Below the pieces are notes generated by a model. It made no database searches and had not been told where the DNA came from. It worked only from the letters and a program-made list of their open reading frames with translations. From contig NZ_LTAX01000009.1 in NCBI RefSeq assembly GCF_001639745.1, positions 62,001 to 126,000 of the forward strand: a DNA stretch of 64,000 nt. The letters are read 5' to 3'. Below, piece by piece: positions 29,034-38,310 of this stretch (position 1 is its first letter; each line of letters begins with the position of its first letter). Position numbers and translations under genes: made by a program. This DNA comes from Marinomonas gallaica. GTDB taxonomy: Bacteria; Pseudomonadota; Gammaproteobacteria; Pseudomonadales; Marinomonadaceae.

Positions 29034-29708
29034 ATGTCCATTTGGGGCTTAATTTTAAACGCTAGTTTTGTAGTTCAATTAGTAATGCTGACGTTATTGC
29101 TGGCATCCGTGTTTTCATGGATTGTCATTTTTCAGCGTAAAAGAATCCTTGGTCGTGCTACAAAAGTGCGCCGGAATTTTGAAGATCAATTTTGGTCTGG
29201 AATCGACCTAAGTAATTTATATCGCCAGTTAACCGTTGAAGGTCGCAAGGTTGAAGGAATGGAGAACATTTTCGCGGCTGGCATCAAAGAGTTTACTCGA
29301 TTGCGTCAAAATGGAACAGTCGAAGCGGATGCTATTATAGAGGGAGTCGATCGTGCTATGCGTGTTGCGCTCTATCGTGAGGAAGAGAAACTAGATCAAC
29401 ATTTATCATTCTTGGCGACGGTTGGGTCAATTAGCCCTTATGTTGGTTTGTTTGGGACGGTATGGGGCATCATGCATGCTTTTATTGGTTTGTCTGAGGT
29501 ACAGCAAGCGACCATAGCGACCGTTGCGCCTGGTATTGCTGAGGCACTGATTGCGACAGCTATAGGTTTGGCGGCCGCGATACCAGCGGTTGTGGCTTAC
29601 AATAAATTTTCTTCCACAGCTGACTCGTTGGCATCTAGCTACGAGAATTTTGCGAATGAGTTTAGCAGTGTGCTTTACCGTAAAGTACATGTCCGTGAAG
29701 GGAGCTAA
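29034..29708 (+). CDS. tolQ: Tol-Pal system protein TolQ
   Basis: Inner-membrane proton-channel subunit of the Tol-Pal machine, related to ExbB and MotA. 224 residues with three membrane helices: residues ~14-34, and two in the MotA/TolQ/ExbB domain (SPYVGLFGTVWGIMHAF and EALIATAIGLAAAIPAVVAYN). With TolR it uses the proton gradient to energise TolA, which helps draw the outer membrane inward during division. Preceded by a GAGGAAA ribosome site, and followed by tolR after 2 bases. Confidence 0.95.
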   Translation: MSIWGLILNASFVVQLVMLTLLLASVFSWIVIFQRKRILGRATKVRRNFEDQFWSGIDLSNLYRQLTVEGRKVEGMENIFAAGIKEFTRLRQNGTVEADAIIEGVDRAMRVALYREEEKLDQHLSFLATVGSISPYVGLFGTVWGIMHAFIGLSEVQQATIATVAPGIAEALIATAIGLAAAIPAVVAYNKFSSTADSLASSYENFANEFSSVLYRKVHVREGS

Positions 29709-29710
29709 TC

Positions 29711-30133
29711 ATGCTATCAAGACGCCGTACAAAGCGACGCAAGCCGGTAGCTGAAATTAATGTTGTGCCCTATATTGATGTAATGTTGGTGCTGTTAGTT
29801 ATTTTTATGATTACTGCACCAATGTTGACTCAAGGGGTGGATGTTGAGCTACCCAATGCAAATGCTGCTCCGATTGAGAACGATGAATCCGATGTGCTTG
29901 TGGCATCGGTAGATAAAGACGGAAATTACTTTATTGATATCGGTGGTGAGCAAAGTGCCATTTCTTTGGCTGACCTGAAAGATCGTGTGAGTAAAGTGCT
30001 GGCACAAAATCCCCGCTTACCTATTCTGGTGCGTGGTGATAGAAATGTGCCTTATGGTGAAGTGGTTGGTCTGATGGTTGCATTGCAAGGCGCAGGTGCT
30101 CCAAATGTTGGCCTGGTTACGGAGCCTGAGTAA
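29711..30133 (+). CDS. tolR: Tol-Pal system protein TolR
   Basis: Inner-membrane partner of TolQ. 140 residues: a short basic cytoplasmic head, one transmembrane helix containing the proton-relay Asp (VVPYIDVMLVLLVIFMI), and a periplasmic domain with the family ending LMVALQGAGAPNVGLVTEPE. The close spacing to tolQ and tolA indicates one transcript. Confidence 0.95.
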   Translation: MLSRRRTKRRKPVAEINVVPYIDVMLVLLVIFMITAPMLTQGVDVELPNANAAPIENDESDVLVASVDKDGNYFIDIGGEQSAISLADLKDRVSKVLAQNPRLPILVRGDRNVPYGEVVGLMVALQGAGAPNVGLVTEPE

Positions 30134-30136
30134 GCG

Positions 30137-31111
30137 ATGAAGTTTACTGATAAGGAAAGCTATTCATTACCTGTTGTTTTTGCTGTTAGCTTGCATGTTG
30201 CCGTTATTGCGGGTGGGATACTGGTTGCGGGATTGACTGAAAATACGCCAGAGCCACCCAAGCGTCCCCCTATTGTTAATGCGACCATCGTTGATGTCTC
30301 AGATACGATTATTGGTAAGCGCGAAGCAGACAAGCGGCGCGCGGCCCAAGCAGCAGAGCAGGCCGAACGAGATGCTCAAAAAAAGGCGCAAGAACAAGCA
30401 CAAAAAAAAGCTGAACGACAAGCGTTAGAGCAGCAGCGTCGTGAAGCAGAAGCTACTCGCAAAAAGCAAGAGGCGGTGCGTAAAAAAGCCGAAGCTGAGC
30501 GCCAAGCTTTGATTGAAAAGCAGAAAGCGGCAGATGAAAAAGCGCGTCAGAAAAAGTTAGCTGAGCAGAAAAAAGCGGCAGACGAAAAAGCACGTAAAGA
30601 GCAAGCGGAACGTAAGAAGCGTGAAGCAGAGGAAAAGGCACGTAAAGAGGCTGAACGTAAGCGACAGCAAGAACGCGAAAAAGAAAAAGCAGCGGAAGCA
30701 GAGCGTAAACGTAAGGCACAAGAGCAAGCCGAGCGCCGTAAGCGTGCCGAAGAGGCTGTTCAGAGGGCGGTCGCAGAGGAAGAGAGTCGTCGACAAGCCG
30801 CAGAAGCGGGTAAGATGGTTCAGTCTATCAGTGGTTTGATAAACAAACGCGTGACGGATGCTTGGATCCGTCCGCCAAGTGCACGCAATGGTATGAAGAC
30901 AACATTGCGCATTAACTTTTTACCGAATGGTGAAGTGTCTAATGTGCAGGTGTTAAAGGGGAGTGGTGATGCTATTTTTGATAAACGTGCCATGGATGCA
31001 GTTTACAAAGTAGGTCGTATCGAGGAGTTGTCAGAGATTGAGTCTTATATCTTTGAACGTAATTTTAGACAAGTCGATTTGTTGTTTAACCCACAAGATT
31101 TGAGAAACTGA
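30137..31111 (+). CDS. tolA: Tol-Pal system protein TolA
   Basis: Envelope-spanning protein linking TolQR to TolB and Pal. The 324 residues show an N-terminal membrane helix (about 13-33), a long Ala/Lys/Glu/Arg-rich helical domain II (about 65-230) with repeated units such as [10 protein letters not shown], and a C-terminal globular domain III (TDAWIRPPS...[24 protein letters not shown]). E. coli TolA has 421 residues, so domain II is shorter here. The stop overlaps the tolB start. Confidence 0.93.
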   Translation: MKFTDKESYSLPVVFAVSLHVAVIAGGILVAGLTENTPEPPKRPPIVNATIVDVSDTIIGKREADKRRAAQAAEQAERDAQKKAQEQAQKKAERQALEQQRREAEATRKKQEAVRKKAEAERQALIEKQKAADEKARQKKLAEQKKAADEKARKEQAERKKREAEEKARKEAERKRQQEREKEKAAEAERKRKAQEQAERRKRAEEAVQRAVAEEESRRQAAEAGKMVQSISGLINKRVTDAWIRPPSARNGMKTTLRINFLPNGEVSNVQVLKGSGDAIFDKRAMDAVYKVGRIEELSEIESYIFERNFRQVDLLFNPQDLRN

Positions 31112-32409
31112 TGAGAAAAAATATTCTATTTGCCCTTTTTGTGGCATGTATAACGATGGCGTTACCCGTTAGGGCTCAGTTGGTCATTGAAATTACCAGT
31201 GGTGCGGATCAATTGTTGCCAATTGCGGTTGTTCCATTTGGCTATTCTGGAACCTCACCATTACCAGAAGATGTGGCTGGAATTGTTGAGTCTGATCTAC
31301 AGCGTAGTGGCGTGTTTGAAGCTATTCCGCGTGAAAATATGCTGAGCTTGCCTAATTCGTCAAAAAATGTATTTTATCGCGATTGGCGTTTACTGAAAGC
31401 AGACTATGTATTGGTTGGCGGTGTTGAGAATAACGGTAATGGTACCTACCGTATTTCATATGAGCTTTTGAATGTGTTGACACAAAGTCGCGTTGGTAAG
31501 CGTGAAGCGTTGGATGTCAAGCCGAGTAACTTTAGGGATGCAGCGCATTTTATTAGTGACAAGATTTACGAACAACTAACAGGGATTCGTGGTGCCTTCA
31601 GTACACGTATTCTTTATGTTACCTCAGAAGGTGATCGTGCGGCCCCTACTTATAAACTACAAGTAGCGGATGCGGATGGGCATCGACCACAAGTGATTGT
31701 GAGCTCTAAAGAGCCTATCTTGTCGCCTTCTTGGAGTCGTGATGGTCGTAATATTGCCTATGTTATGTTTCGTAACCGTAGACCTAGTATATTCATTCAA
31801 GAACTTGCTAGTGGTAAACAACAGCAATTGACTCAATTCCGCGGACTAAATGGTGCGCCAGCTTGGTCACCAGACGGTAAGAAATTAGCGTTAGTGTTGT
31901 CTAAAGATAATAACCCAGAAATTTATACATTGGATATTGCAACGCGTCGACTTGAGCGCATGACAAATCATTATTCAATTGATACTGAACCGACTTGGGA
32001 GCCGGATGGGCAAGGTATTATCTTTACTTCTGACCGTGGTGGTAACCCGCAAATCTATCGCTTAGATGTTCGCACAAAAAATGTCGAGCGGGTGACGTTT
32101 GAAGGTAATTCAAATACACGTGCTCGTATGACACCAGATGGACGTTACTTAGTGACAGTTCAGAAGAACGATGGTAATTATCATGTTGCCTTGCAGGATA
32201 TGAATACGGGGCGAGTACAGATACTGACAGAAACCTATTTGGATGAGTCGCCAAGTATAGCGCCAAACGGCAGTATGGTGATGTATGCCACCTCTGATCG
32301 TGGAAAGGGCATCTTGTCGGTAGTTTCAGTTGATGGTCTTGTTAAATATAGGCTACCATCAGCTCAAGGAGATGTGCGCGAACCTGCTTGGTCTCCCTAC
32401 TTTAAATAA
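31111..32409 (+). CDS. tolB: Tol-Pal system protein TolB
   Basis: Periplasmic protein that binds Pal and TolA. A signal peptide ends at about residue 22 (LPVRA-Q). An N-terminal alpha/beta domain (about 25-160) precedes a six-bladed beta-propeller with repeated WD-like phrases: [58 protein letters not shown]. 432 residues (E. coli 430). The start overlaps the tolA stop. Confidence 0.96.
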   Translation: MRKNILFALFVACITMALPVRAQLVIEITSGADQLLPIAVVPFGYSGTSPLPEDVAGIVESDLQRSGVFEAIPRENMLSLPNSSKNVFYRDWRLLKADYVLVGGVENNGNGTYRISYELLNVLTQSRVGKREALDVKPSNFRDAAHFISDKIYEQLTGIRGAFSTRILYVTSEGDRAAPTYKLQVADADGHRPQVIVSSKEPILSPSWSRDGRNIAYVMFRNRRPSIFIQELASGKQQQLTQFRGLNGAPAWSPDGKKLALVLSKDNNPEIYTLDIATRRLERMTNHYSIDTEPTWEPDGQGIIFTSDRGGNPQIYRLDVRTKNVERVTFEGNSNTRARMTPDGRYLVTVQKNDGNYHVALQDMNTGRVQILTETYLDESPSIAPNGSMVMYATSDRGKGILSVVSVDGLVKYRLPSAQGDVREPAWSPYFK

Positions 32410-32433
32410 TAAAGCACTTTTAAGGAGCTAATA

Positions 32434-32988
32434 ATGAGTGTAACAAAACTAGGTAAGTTTGCAGTGATTGGTTTGTCTGCAGCTTGGTTGGCCGGTTGTA
32501 GTACTACCGCGTCTGATTCAGACACTTCTTCTATGGCGAGTGAAGGTTCTGAAGCAAGCACTTCTGACTCAACCTATGCGGCTGGCGAAGATGGCTCGCT
32601 ATCAAGTGTTATTATGGATGATCAGGCTGATGCGCAACAAAATGCTGATCTTCTTGCTGGCGTAGCAACTGTTTTCTACTTCGATTTCGATAAATCTATC
32701 GTTCGTCCAGAAGCTCGTGAAGCGCTTGCTAAACACGCTCAGTTTTTAATGGATAACCCTGATGCGCGTATCGTTCTTGAAGGTCATGCTGATGAGCGTG
32801 GTACTCGTGAATACAATATGGCACTTGGTGAACGTCGTGCTAAAGCGATCATGCGTTACTTAACTATCCAAGGTGTTGCGGCTGCACAAATCGAAACGGT
32901 TAGTTTTGGTGAAGAAGTGCCTGTTGCATTTGGTCACGATGCTTCTTCTTGGCAGCTTAATCGTCGTGTAGAGGTTCGCTACGAGTAA
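32434..32988 (+). CDS. pal: Peptidoglycan-associated lipoprotein Pal
   Basis: Outer-membrane lipoprotein with an OmpA-type peptidoglycan-binding domain. The lipobox is LAGC (Cys22), followed by a Ser/Thr/Asp-rich linker. The C-terminal domain starts with VFYFDFDKSIV and contains ILEGHADERGTREYNMALGERRAKA, with the Asp and Arg that hold the diaminopimelate side chain. 184 residues (E. coli 173). The stop overlaps the cpoB start by one base. Confidence 0.97.
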   Translation: MSVTKLGKFAVIGLSAAWLAGCSTTASDSDTSSMASEGSEASTSDSTYAAGEDGSLSSVIMDDQADAQQNADLLAGVATVFYFDFDKSIVRPEAREALAKHAQFLMDNPDARIVLEGHADERGTREYNMALGERRAKAIMRYLTIQGVAAAQIETVSFGEEVPVAFGHDASSWQLNRRVEVRYE

Positions 32989-33761
32989 TGAAAACTCGCT
33001 TTAAAATGAGCTCCCTTGCATTGGTGCTGACATTGTCAGCACCAATTGCTATGGCCAACTCTGCAAATGGTATTTCTGCGAATGTTGCGGCAGATCTTCT
33101 TTATCAATTAGAAATGTTACAGCAAGAAGTTTCCCAATTACGTGGTCAAGTTGAGCAACAAAACTACGAATTAAGTAAGCTTAAGTCCTTATCAAAAGAG
33201 CGTTATATTGACCTTGATAAGCGTTTATCAACGTTGTCTACTCAAGCTGCCCCAGCTGTGCTCAATAACTCTGCACAAACCGCTGTTGCTTCAAATAATC
33301 CTGTATCGAGTCAGCAAACAGATGGTAATAGTAATTCCTCTGCCAAGAGTTTGGCTGCGGCGCCTGTAAAGCTTGAAGAACCAAGTGCTGACGCTAAGGC
33401 TGCCTATAATTCTGCGTATGCATTAGTCCGAGAGCGTAATTTTGAGGGTGCTCAAACGTCGTTACGTGCGTTTGCTGAGAAGTACCCCAACAATACGCTG
33501 ACGGGTAACGCTCATTATTGGTTAGGTGAGCTCGCGCTAGTGTTGGGTAATCAGGGTGAGGCATTGGTCCAATTTAAAATCGTTCAAGATTCCTTTTCGG
33601 GTCATTCAAAAGTACCAGATGCTATTTATAAACTTGGTATAGTAAATGATCAGCTTGGTAACAAGACGCTGGCCAAAGACAGTTTGAATCGTGTTATCAC
33701 GAATTTCCCAGATTCGAATGCAGCAGCATTAGCAGCTAATTATTTGAATGATATGAAATAA
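32988..33761 (+). CDS. cpoB: Cell division coordinator CpoB (YbgF)
   Basis: Periplasmic TolA-binding protein that coordinates PBP1B activity with outer-membrane constriction. 257 residues: signal peptide (cut near SAPIAMA-N, residue ~24), an N-terminal trimerising coiled coil (about 35-85), a Ser/Gln/Ala linker, and TPR-like repeats in the C-terminal half (AYALVRERNFEGAQTSLRAF..., ALVQFKIVQDSFSGH..., AKDSLNRVITNFPDS). It ends the tolQRAB-pal-cpoB operon, as in other gammaproteobacteria. Confidence 0.93.
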   Translation: MKTRFKMSSLALVLTLSAPIAMANSANGISANVAADLLYQLEMLQQEVSQLRGQVEQQNYELSKLKSLSKERYIDLDKRLSTLSTQAAPAVLNNSAQTAVASNNPVSSQQTDGNSNSSAKSLAAAPVKLEEPSADAKAAYNSAYALVRERNFEGAQTSLRAFAEKYPNNTLTGNAHYWLGELALVLGNQGEALVQFKIVQDSFSGHSKVPDAIYKLGIVNDQLGNKTLAKDSLNRVITNFPDSNAAALAANYLNDMK

Positions 33762-33765
33762 TTTC

Positions 33766-33793
33766 TTGCAATCCCCAGTGATCACTGTAGTAT
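33766..33793 (+). promoter_or_regulatory. Promoter of tRNA-Lys
   Basis: TTGCAA, a 16-base spacer, TAGTAT, then a GC-rich stretch (ACGCGGC) before the predicted start about 5 bases upstream of the mature tRNA. The GC-rich discriminator is typical of stringently controlled stable-RNA promoters. The spacer contains the perfect palindrome CAGTGATCACTG. Confidence 0.6.
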
Positions 33794-33804
33794 ACGCGGC
33801 CGTT

Positions 33805-33880
33805 GGGTCGTTAGCTCAGTTGGTAGAGCAGTTGACTTTTAATCAATTGGTCACTGGTTCGAATCCAGTACGACCCACCA
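33805..33880 (+). tRNA. tRNA-Lys (anticodon TTT)
   Basis: A 76-base tRNA with encoded CCA. The acceptor stem GGGTCGT pairs with ACGACCC, the D-arm is AGCTCAGTTGGTAGAGC, the anticodon loop CTTTTAA carries TTT, and the T-loop is GTTCGAATC. It is nearly identical to E. coli tRNA-Lys. It lies between cpoB and nadA, as lysine tRNA genes do in E. coli. No terminator separates it from nadA (38 bases), so nadA may be released by tRNA processing. Confidence 0.98.
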
Positions 33881-33918
33881 TCACACTCCAACAATGCCCA
33901 TTTCCAAGGGGTTAATCA

Positions 33919-34965
33919 ATGTCTGAATTAATCGATAAAGCCGCGTTACGCGATACAGTTCAGAAATATCTGTCTGAAGCTGAAGAATCGCTTAAAAAGC
34001 CCGTCATTGATAATCAAGCTTTGCGTGATGAAATCAAAACGCTCTTGAAAGAAAAAGATGCTGCTTTAGTTGCGCACTATTATACCGAAGATGCTATTCA
34101 AGAACTTGCCGAAGAAACGGGTGGTGTCATTGCGGATTCATTAGAAATGGCTCGTTTTGGCGCAGAACATCCAGCTAAAACACTGGTAGTTGCTGGTGTT
34201 AAGTTTATGGGTGAAACGGCGAAAATCTTAAGTCCAGAAAAAACTATTTTGATGCCTACTTTAGAGGCAACATGTTCTCTGGATATAGGTTGCCCAGAAG
34301 ATGAATTTAACAAGTTCTGTGATCAACATCCTGATCGTACCGTTGTTGTTTATGCTAACACTTCTGCTGCAGTAAAAGCGCGTGCGGATTGGGTGGTTAC
34401 TTCTGCTATTGCCTTAGATGTTGTGCAGTATTTGAGTGATAATGGCGAAAAGATCATTTGGGCGCCAGATCAGCATTTAGGTCATTATGTTCAGTCTCAA
34501 ACGGGCGCCGATGTGTTGTTATGGGACGGTGCGTGTATTGTTCATGAAGAGTTTAAAGCGAAAGGTATTCTTGACCTTAAAGCTATTTATCCTGATGCAG
34601 CGATCTTGGTTCATCCTGAATCGCCTTCGTCAGTGGTGGAGATTGCCGATGTTGTTGGTTCAACGTCGCAGCTACTAAAAGCAACTAAAGAAATGTCTAA
34701 CGACACCTTTATCGTGGCAACTGACCGTGGCATCTTCTACAAGATGAAGCAGGCATCACCTGATAAGCGTTTCGTTGAAGCGCCTACGGCAGGCTCTGGA
34801 GCGACATGTCGCAGTTGTGCACATTGTCCGTGGATGGCTTTAAATTCATTAGAGTTACTGCGTAATGCGCTTCGCGACGGTACTGATGAAATCTTTGTGG
34901 ATGAGGCTGTTCGAGTGAAGGCATTAAAGCCGCTACAGCGTATGCTTGATTTCAAAAAGGGCTGA
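33919..34965 (+). CDS. nadA: Quinolinate synthase
   Basis: [4Fe-4S] enzyme that condenses iminoaspartate with dihydroxyacetone phosphate to quinolinate in de novo NAD synthesis. 348 residues (E. coli 347). The three cluster cysteines sit in [21 protein letters not shown] and [13 protein letters not shown]. Substrate-binding phrases [15 protein letters not shown] and [13 protein letters not shown] are present. An AAGGGG ribosome site precedes the ATG. It ends at a terminator shared with the convergent bepA. Confidence 0.96.
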   Translation: MSELIDKAALRDTVQKYLSEAEESLKKPVIDNQALRDEIKTLLKEKDAALVAHYYTEDAIQELAEETGGVIADSLEMARFGAEHPAKTLVVAGVKFMGETAKILSPEKTILMPTLEATCSLDIGCPEDEFNKFCDQHPDRTVVVYANTSAAVKARADWVVTSAIALDVVQYLSDNGEKIIWAPDQHLGHYVQSQTGADVLLWDGACIVHEEFKAKGILDLKAIYPDAAILVHPESPSSVVEIADVVGSTSQLLKATKEMSNDTFIVATDRGIFYKMKQASPDKRFVEAPTAGSGATCRSCAHCPWMALNSLELLRNALRDGTDEIFVDEAVRVKALKPLQRMLDFKKG

Positions 34966-34986
34966 GTGCAGTCGCTAATTATACTT

Positions 34987-35012
34987 AAAAGCAGCCAATC
35001 GGCTGCTTTTTT
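34987..35012. terminator. Bidirectional terminator between nadA and bepA
   Basis: AAAAGCAGCC, loop AATC, GGCTGCTTTTTTA. It lies between convergent genes. Confidence 0.9.
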
Positions 35013-35019
35013 ATGCCTT

Positions 35020-36435
35020 CTAATCAAGTCCTTCGCGCTTCTGTGCTTCTAGTATTCGTTCAAGATGTAATTTCACCGTTTCCATTTGTTGCTTTTTTGT
35101 ACCAGAAGATTGTCTTATAGAGCGGTTTATGAGATTCATGGCGGGAAGCTCTTTGCCATATTGGAATTCGAGTAATGCGTGGTTAAAAAGTGCGTAGGGT
35201 GAATTATTATGTTGCTGGGCGACGGCGATATTGTGTCGGTATACCATACGGTTCTGATAATTCAGTTGTGAATCACTCGCTTGCAGGTAATCAGGGTCTC
35301 TATCTAACTGCCCAGCTAAATATTGAAACGTAAGGTCTTCTGGAGCAAATGAGAGTCGATTGTGAACAATTGATTGTGCCTCTTCTGTTTTGTCGACGGT
35401 AAGATAAGTGATGGCTTTTAGGTAGTCAGTAAATTCATTTCGAGTTTTAATACGGCGTAAGTTTTCTAAAGCTGAATCGTTATAGTGTAACAAAACTTGA
35501 GAGAGTGTTAAGGCATAATAATATTCATCGTCAGCGTTTATGTTTCTGCGTAAAAAGCTCTGATATCCTGTGCTTTCTAAGGCTGCTCGATAAGCCAGTA
35601 GGGTGGCTCTAAAAAATTGAAACGATGGCGATGATGGTTGAAACAATATTGATTGTTGGCCTTGTCCAGTCAAGCTATCACTTAGGCGGCTTTGAGGTAA
35701 TGGGTGGGTCGAAAGGAATTCAATTCGATTTGAGCCCATAGACTCTTTCATTAAACCAGCTAATAGTTCATTCATACCACTTGTTGGTAAGCCGCTTTGC
35801 TGTAAAAGCTCGCGACCTCGTCGATCCGCTTCCTGTTCGTGAGAACGCGAATATTTCAGCATATTTTCTTGTTGGTTAGCTAGGCCGCCAAGCCAAAGAG
35901 CAGAGGTTGTTTCGCTGTCACCGGTAGTCGCTGCCGCGGCACCTGCAAGCAACAGTAGCAATGACTTCGCTTGTTCATTACGTTGATTTTCAAGTGAGCG
36001 CTGGTAGTGATGTAGCTCTAGATGAGATATTTCGTGGGCGAGCAGTCCCATGAACATGTTTTCGTTGTTGATTAACCTTAGAATGTCGGAGTAAATGAAA
36101 AGGTGACTGCCTGGTATAACAAAGGCATTCATTTGGCGGCTATTGAGTAGTGCGAGCTCAATTGTTTTATCGTTTAAGCCGGTGTTTGGAACCAAGTCAG
36201 CGATGGCTTGACGAAGGTAATTGTAAGCAGGAGGGAATTCTATGAGCCCTCTGCTGCCATTGATTTTTCGAAACCAATACTGCCCTAGTACATAGCTTGG
36301 ATTGGATAGGCTTCTCTCATTGTCGTAGCGGGCTAGATCGGGTAGATCAGCAGAGCTGGCCAAAGCATGATGTGCAGATATCGCAATACTAATTGATATA
36401 AGTAGCTTGCTGATTTGTAAAAAAAAATGTCTCAT
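35020..36435 (-). CDS. bepA: M48 metalloprotease with TPR domain (BepA-like)
   Basis: Periplasmic zinc metalloprotease/chaperone of the BepA (YfgC) type, which in E. coli aids or degrades LptD and other outer-membrane proteins at the BAM complex. 471 residues (E. coli 487). A signal peptide covers about 1-26. The zinc motif HEISH is at 134-138, with the third ligand in HEQEADRRG about 65 residues later. The C-terminal half is a TPR-like helical domain. Its position beside a tusA-like gene and perM matches the Pseudomonas order. The start codon lies only about 30 bases from the divergent start, so its promoter must overlap the neighbouring gene. Confidence 0.9.
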   Translation of the reverse strand: MRHFFLQISKLLISISIAISAHHALASSADLPDLARYDNERSLSNPSYVLGQYWFRKINGSRGLIEFPPAYNYLRQAIADLVPNTGLNDKTIELALLNSRQMNAFVIPGSHLFIYSDILRLINNENMFMGLLAHEISHLELHHYQRSLENQRNEQAKSLLLLLAGAAAATTGDSETTSALWLGGLANQQENMLKYSRSHEQEADRRGRELLQQSGLPTSGMNELLAGLMKESMGSNRIEFLSTHPLPQSRLSDSLTGQGQQSILFQPSSPSFQFFRATLLAYRAALESTGYQSFLRRNINADDEYYYALTLSQVLLHYNDSALENLRRIKTRNEFTDYLKAITYLTVDKTEEAQSIVHNRLSFAPEDLTFQYLAGQLDRDPDYLQASDSQLNYQNRMVYRHNIAVAQQHNNSPYALFNHALLEFQYGKELPAMNLINRSIRQSSGTKKQQMETVKLHLERILEAQKREGLD

Positions 36436-36465
36436 AGTGACCTGAGTTTAAAAGCGAGAAGAAAG

Positions 36466-36717
36466 ATGCTTGATACACAGCAGTATGACGTAATCGTAGA
36501 TGCAAAAGAAGATCGTTGTCCAATGCCTTTACTAAAACTTAAAATGGCCTTGGCGAAAATGTTGGTCAATCAAACAGTATGTGTTTTTGCAAGTGATAAA
36601 GGCTCTCTCAAAGATATTCCGCATTTTCTTTCTCTCGTAGGGCTGCCCTTAGTCGAACAAGGTGAGAGTGGTGGTACCTATTACTTTGTAACCTGTAAGC
36701 AAGAGTCGCAACTATGA
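36466..36717 (+). CDS. TusA-family sulfurtransferase
   Basis: Small cytoplasmic sulfur-carrier-type protein of 83 residues with the CPxP motif at Cys18 (DAKEDRCPMPLLKLKMAL) and the two-layer fold pattern of TusA. In Pseudomonas aeruginosa the homologue in this position (PA1006) affects molybdenum cofactor-dependent nitrate respiration; whether that holds here is inference. I chose the inner ATG because GAGAAGAAAG lies just before it and the family starts there. An ATG 13 codons upstream would overlap the bepA start. The stop overlaps the next start (ATGA). Confidence 0.82.
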   Translation: MLDTQQYDVIVDAKEDRCPMPLLKLKMALAKMLVNQTVCVFASDKGSLKDIPHFLSLVGLPLVEQGESGGTYYFVTCKQESQL

Positions 36718-37796
36718 TTCGGATCCTTGATAACCTTATGACCCGCTATCTCAGTAATGAGGAAGTGGTGATTTTTATTCTTTTGCTGATCTCAACATTG
36801 CTGGTTGTGGCATTTTGGGGTGGGATCTTAGCGCCTGTTTTTATTGCTGTTGTGTTCGCCTTTCTTTTACAGGGGCTTATTGGTCGCTGTAAGCGCATGG
36901 GGTTGGGCCATAATATTTCTGTGACGCTAGTTTTTTTAGGTTTTCTTGCGGTGTGCGGCACATTCATTGGTGTTATGGTGCCTATTATTTGGCGACAGGC
37001 GGTTCGTTTTATTAACGACCTACCTCGCATGTTTGGAGACTTGCAAGACTTTGTGCAGAGCTTAGCTCAGGAGCACTCGAGCTATGTCAGTCAAGCTTCA
37101 GTGGATGAGGCAGTGAGTCTTGTCGCGGCTGAAGCGGCTACACTTGGTCAATGGTTGTTGTCATATTCTTTGACTAGCATTCCGTCGTTGTTTTCACTGA
37201 TGTTGTACTTAGTGTTGGTACCACTGGTTATGTTTTTTGTGTTGAAAGATCAATCCAAAATAGTGGCTTATATGACGTCATGGTTACCAAAAGAACGGCA
37301 AATGATGCAGAGTATTTGTCATGAAATGAATGACCAGATTGCCAACTACATTCGTGGCAAAGTGATTGAAATGCTCGTGGTAGGTGTGGTGACCTTTGTT
37401 GTGTTTTGGTTCTTTGATTTACGCTACTCAGCGTTGTTGGCTTTGCTGGTTGGCTTATCGGTACTGATTCCCTACATTGGCGCTGCTGCTGTCACTGTGC
37501 CAGTAGTTTTGGTGGCCTTTTATCAATTCGGTGCATCTAATGAATTCTGGTATGTGTTTGCTGCTTACTTTGTTGTTCAAGCTTTAGATGGCAACGTTTT
37601 AGTGCCTTTGCTGTTTTCAGAGGCGGTTAACTTGCATCCATTGGCGATTATTATCGCTGTGTTATTTTTTGGTGGTATCTGGGGGTTTTGGGGCGTGTTC
37701 TTTGCTATTCCGCTGGCCACACTTGTCAAAGCGATTATTAATGCTTGGCCAAGAGTTCATGGTGACAAATTGATTGCACCATCAGGGCAATCTTAG
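36714..37796 (+). CDS. perM: AI-2E family transporter (PerM-like permease)
   Basis: Inner-membrane protein of the AI-2 exporter/PerM family with about eight membrane helices over 360 residues. Typical features are the paired N-terminal helices (FILLLISTLLVVAFWGGILA), a soluble helical segment after about residue 95, and the conserved region VLIPYIGAAAVTVPVV followed by DGNVLVPLLFSEAVNLHPLAI. The transported substrate is unknown, since family members have been linked to several roles. It is translationally coupled to the TusA-like gene and ends at a strong terminator. Confidence 0.85.
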   Translation: MIRILDNLMTRYLSNEEVVIFILLLISTLLVVAFWGGILAPVFIAVVFAFLLQGLIGRCKRMGLGHNISVTLVFLGFLAVCGTFIGVMVPIIWRQAVRFINDLPRMFGDLQDFVQSLAQEHSSYVSQASVDEAVSLVAAEAATLGQWLLSYSLTSIPSLFSLMLYLVLVPLVMFFVLKDQSKIVAYMTSWLPKERQMMQSICHEMNDQIANYIRGKVIEMLVVGVVTFVVFWFFDLRYSALLALLVGLSVLIPYIGAAAVTVPVVLVAFYQFGASNEFWYVFAAYFVVQALDGNVLVPLLFSEAVNLHPLAIIIAVLFFGGIWGFWGVFFAIPLATLVKAIINAWPRVHGDKLIAPSGQS

Positions 37797-37811
37797 AGGT
37801 TTGTTAAGTAT

Positions 37812-37850
37812 AAAAAAACCGAGCCTGTGAATAGCTGGCTCGGTTTTTTT
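37812..37850. terminator. Bidirectional terminator between perM and bcp
   Basis: AAAAAAACCGAGCC, an 11-base loop, GGCTCGGTTTTTTT, between convergent genes. Confidence 0.9.
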
Positions 37851-37863
37851 GCTTTGTGGAAGG

Positions 37864-38310
37864 CTAAATAATTTGAGCTGCGTGCTCTTTTGTTTTTACT
37901 TTTTCGATGATGTTTTCAAGGTTACCGTTTTCATCAATGATGAACGTTGTGCGGACGGTTCCCATAAACTCTTTGCCCATGAATTTTTTTAGTTTCCATG
38001 TATCGTATAACGCATGAACAGATTTATCTTCATCAGAGATAAGCGTAAAGGGTAGCTCATTTTTAGCGATAAAGTTTTGATGGCGTTTTTCAGTGTCTGG
38101 ACTAATGCCTAATACGACGTAGCCGGCATCGGTTAATTCTTTATGATTGTCACGTAGATTACAGGCTTGTGCTGTACAGCCTGGTGTGGAGTCTTTTGGA
38201 TAGAAATAAAGCACTACTTTTTTGCCGCGGTAGTCACTCAGTTTAACTGGGTTGCCGTCTTGATCTTTTGACGTAAAGTCTGGTGCTGGTTGACCTAGTG
38301 TTAAGCTCAT
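37864..38310 (-). CDS. bcp: Thioredoxin-dependent thiol peroxidase (Bcp/PrxQ)
   Basis: Atypical 2-Cys peroxiredoxin that reduces hydrogen peroxide and organic peroxides using thioredoxin. 148 residues from the chosen ATG (E. coli 156). Peroxidatic Cys45 lies in DSTPGCTAQAC and resolving Cys50 five residues later, the PrxQ spacing. Active-site Thr42/Pro43 precede Cys45. The start MSLTLGQPAPDF is preceded by GGAG seven bases upstream; upstream in-frame ATGs would add 4 or 22 unrelated residues. It sits between perM and dapA, as in Pseudomonas. Confidence 0.93.
   Translation of the reverse strand: MSLTLGQPAPDFTSKDQDGNPVKLSDYRGKKVVLYFYPKDSTPGCTAQACNLRDNHKELTDAGYVVLGISPDTEKRHQNFIAKNELPFTLISDEDKSVHALYDTWKLKKFMGKEFMGTVRTTFIIDENGNLENIIEKVKTKEHAAQII

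Noticed and set aside
30440..30800. Repetitive DNA in tolA considered as a tandem-repeat element
   Set aside because: It is the normal Ala/Lys/Glu-rich helical domain II of TolA coded by biased codons, not an independent repeat.
36427..36465. Longer N-terminus for the TusA-like protein
   Set aside because: The first ATG overlaps the bepA start codon on the other strand and has no ribosome site; the inner ATG has GAGAAGAAAG and matches the family start.
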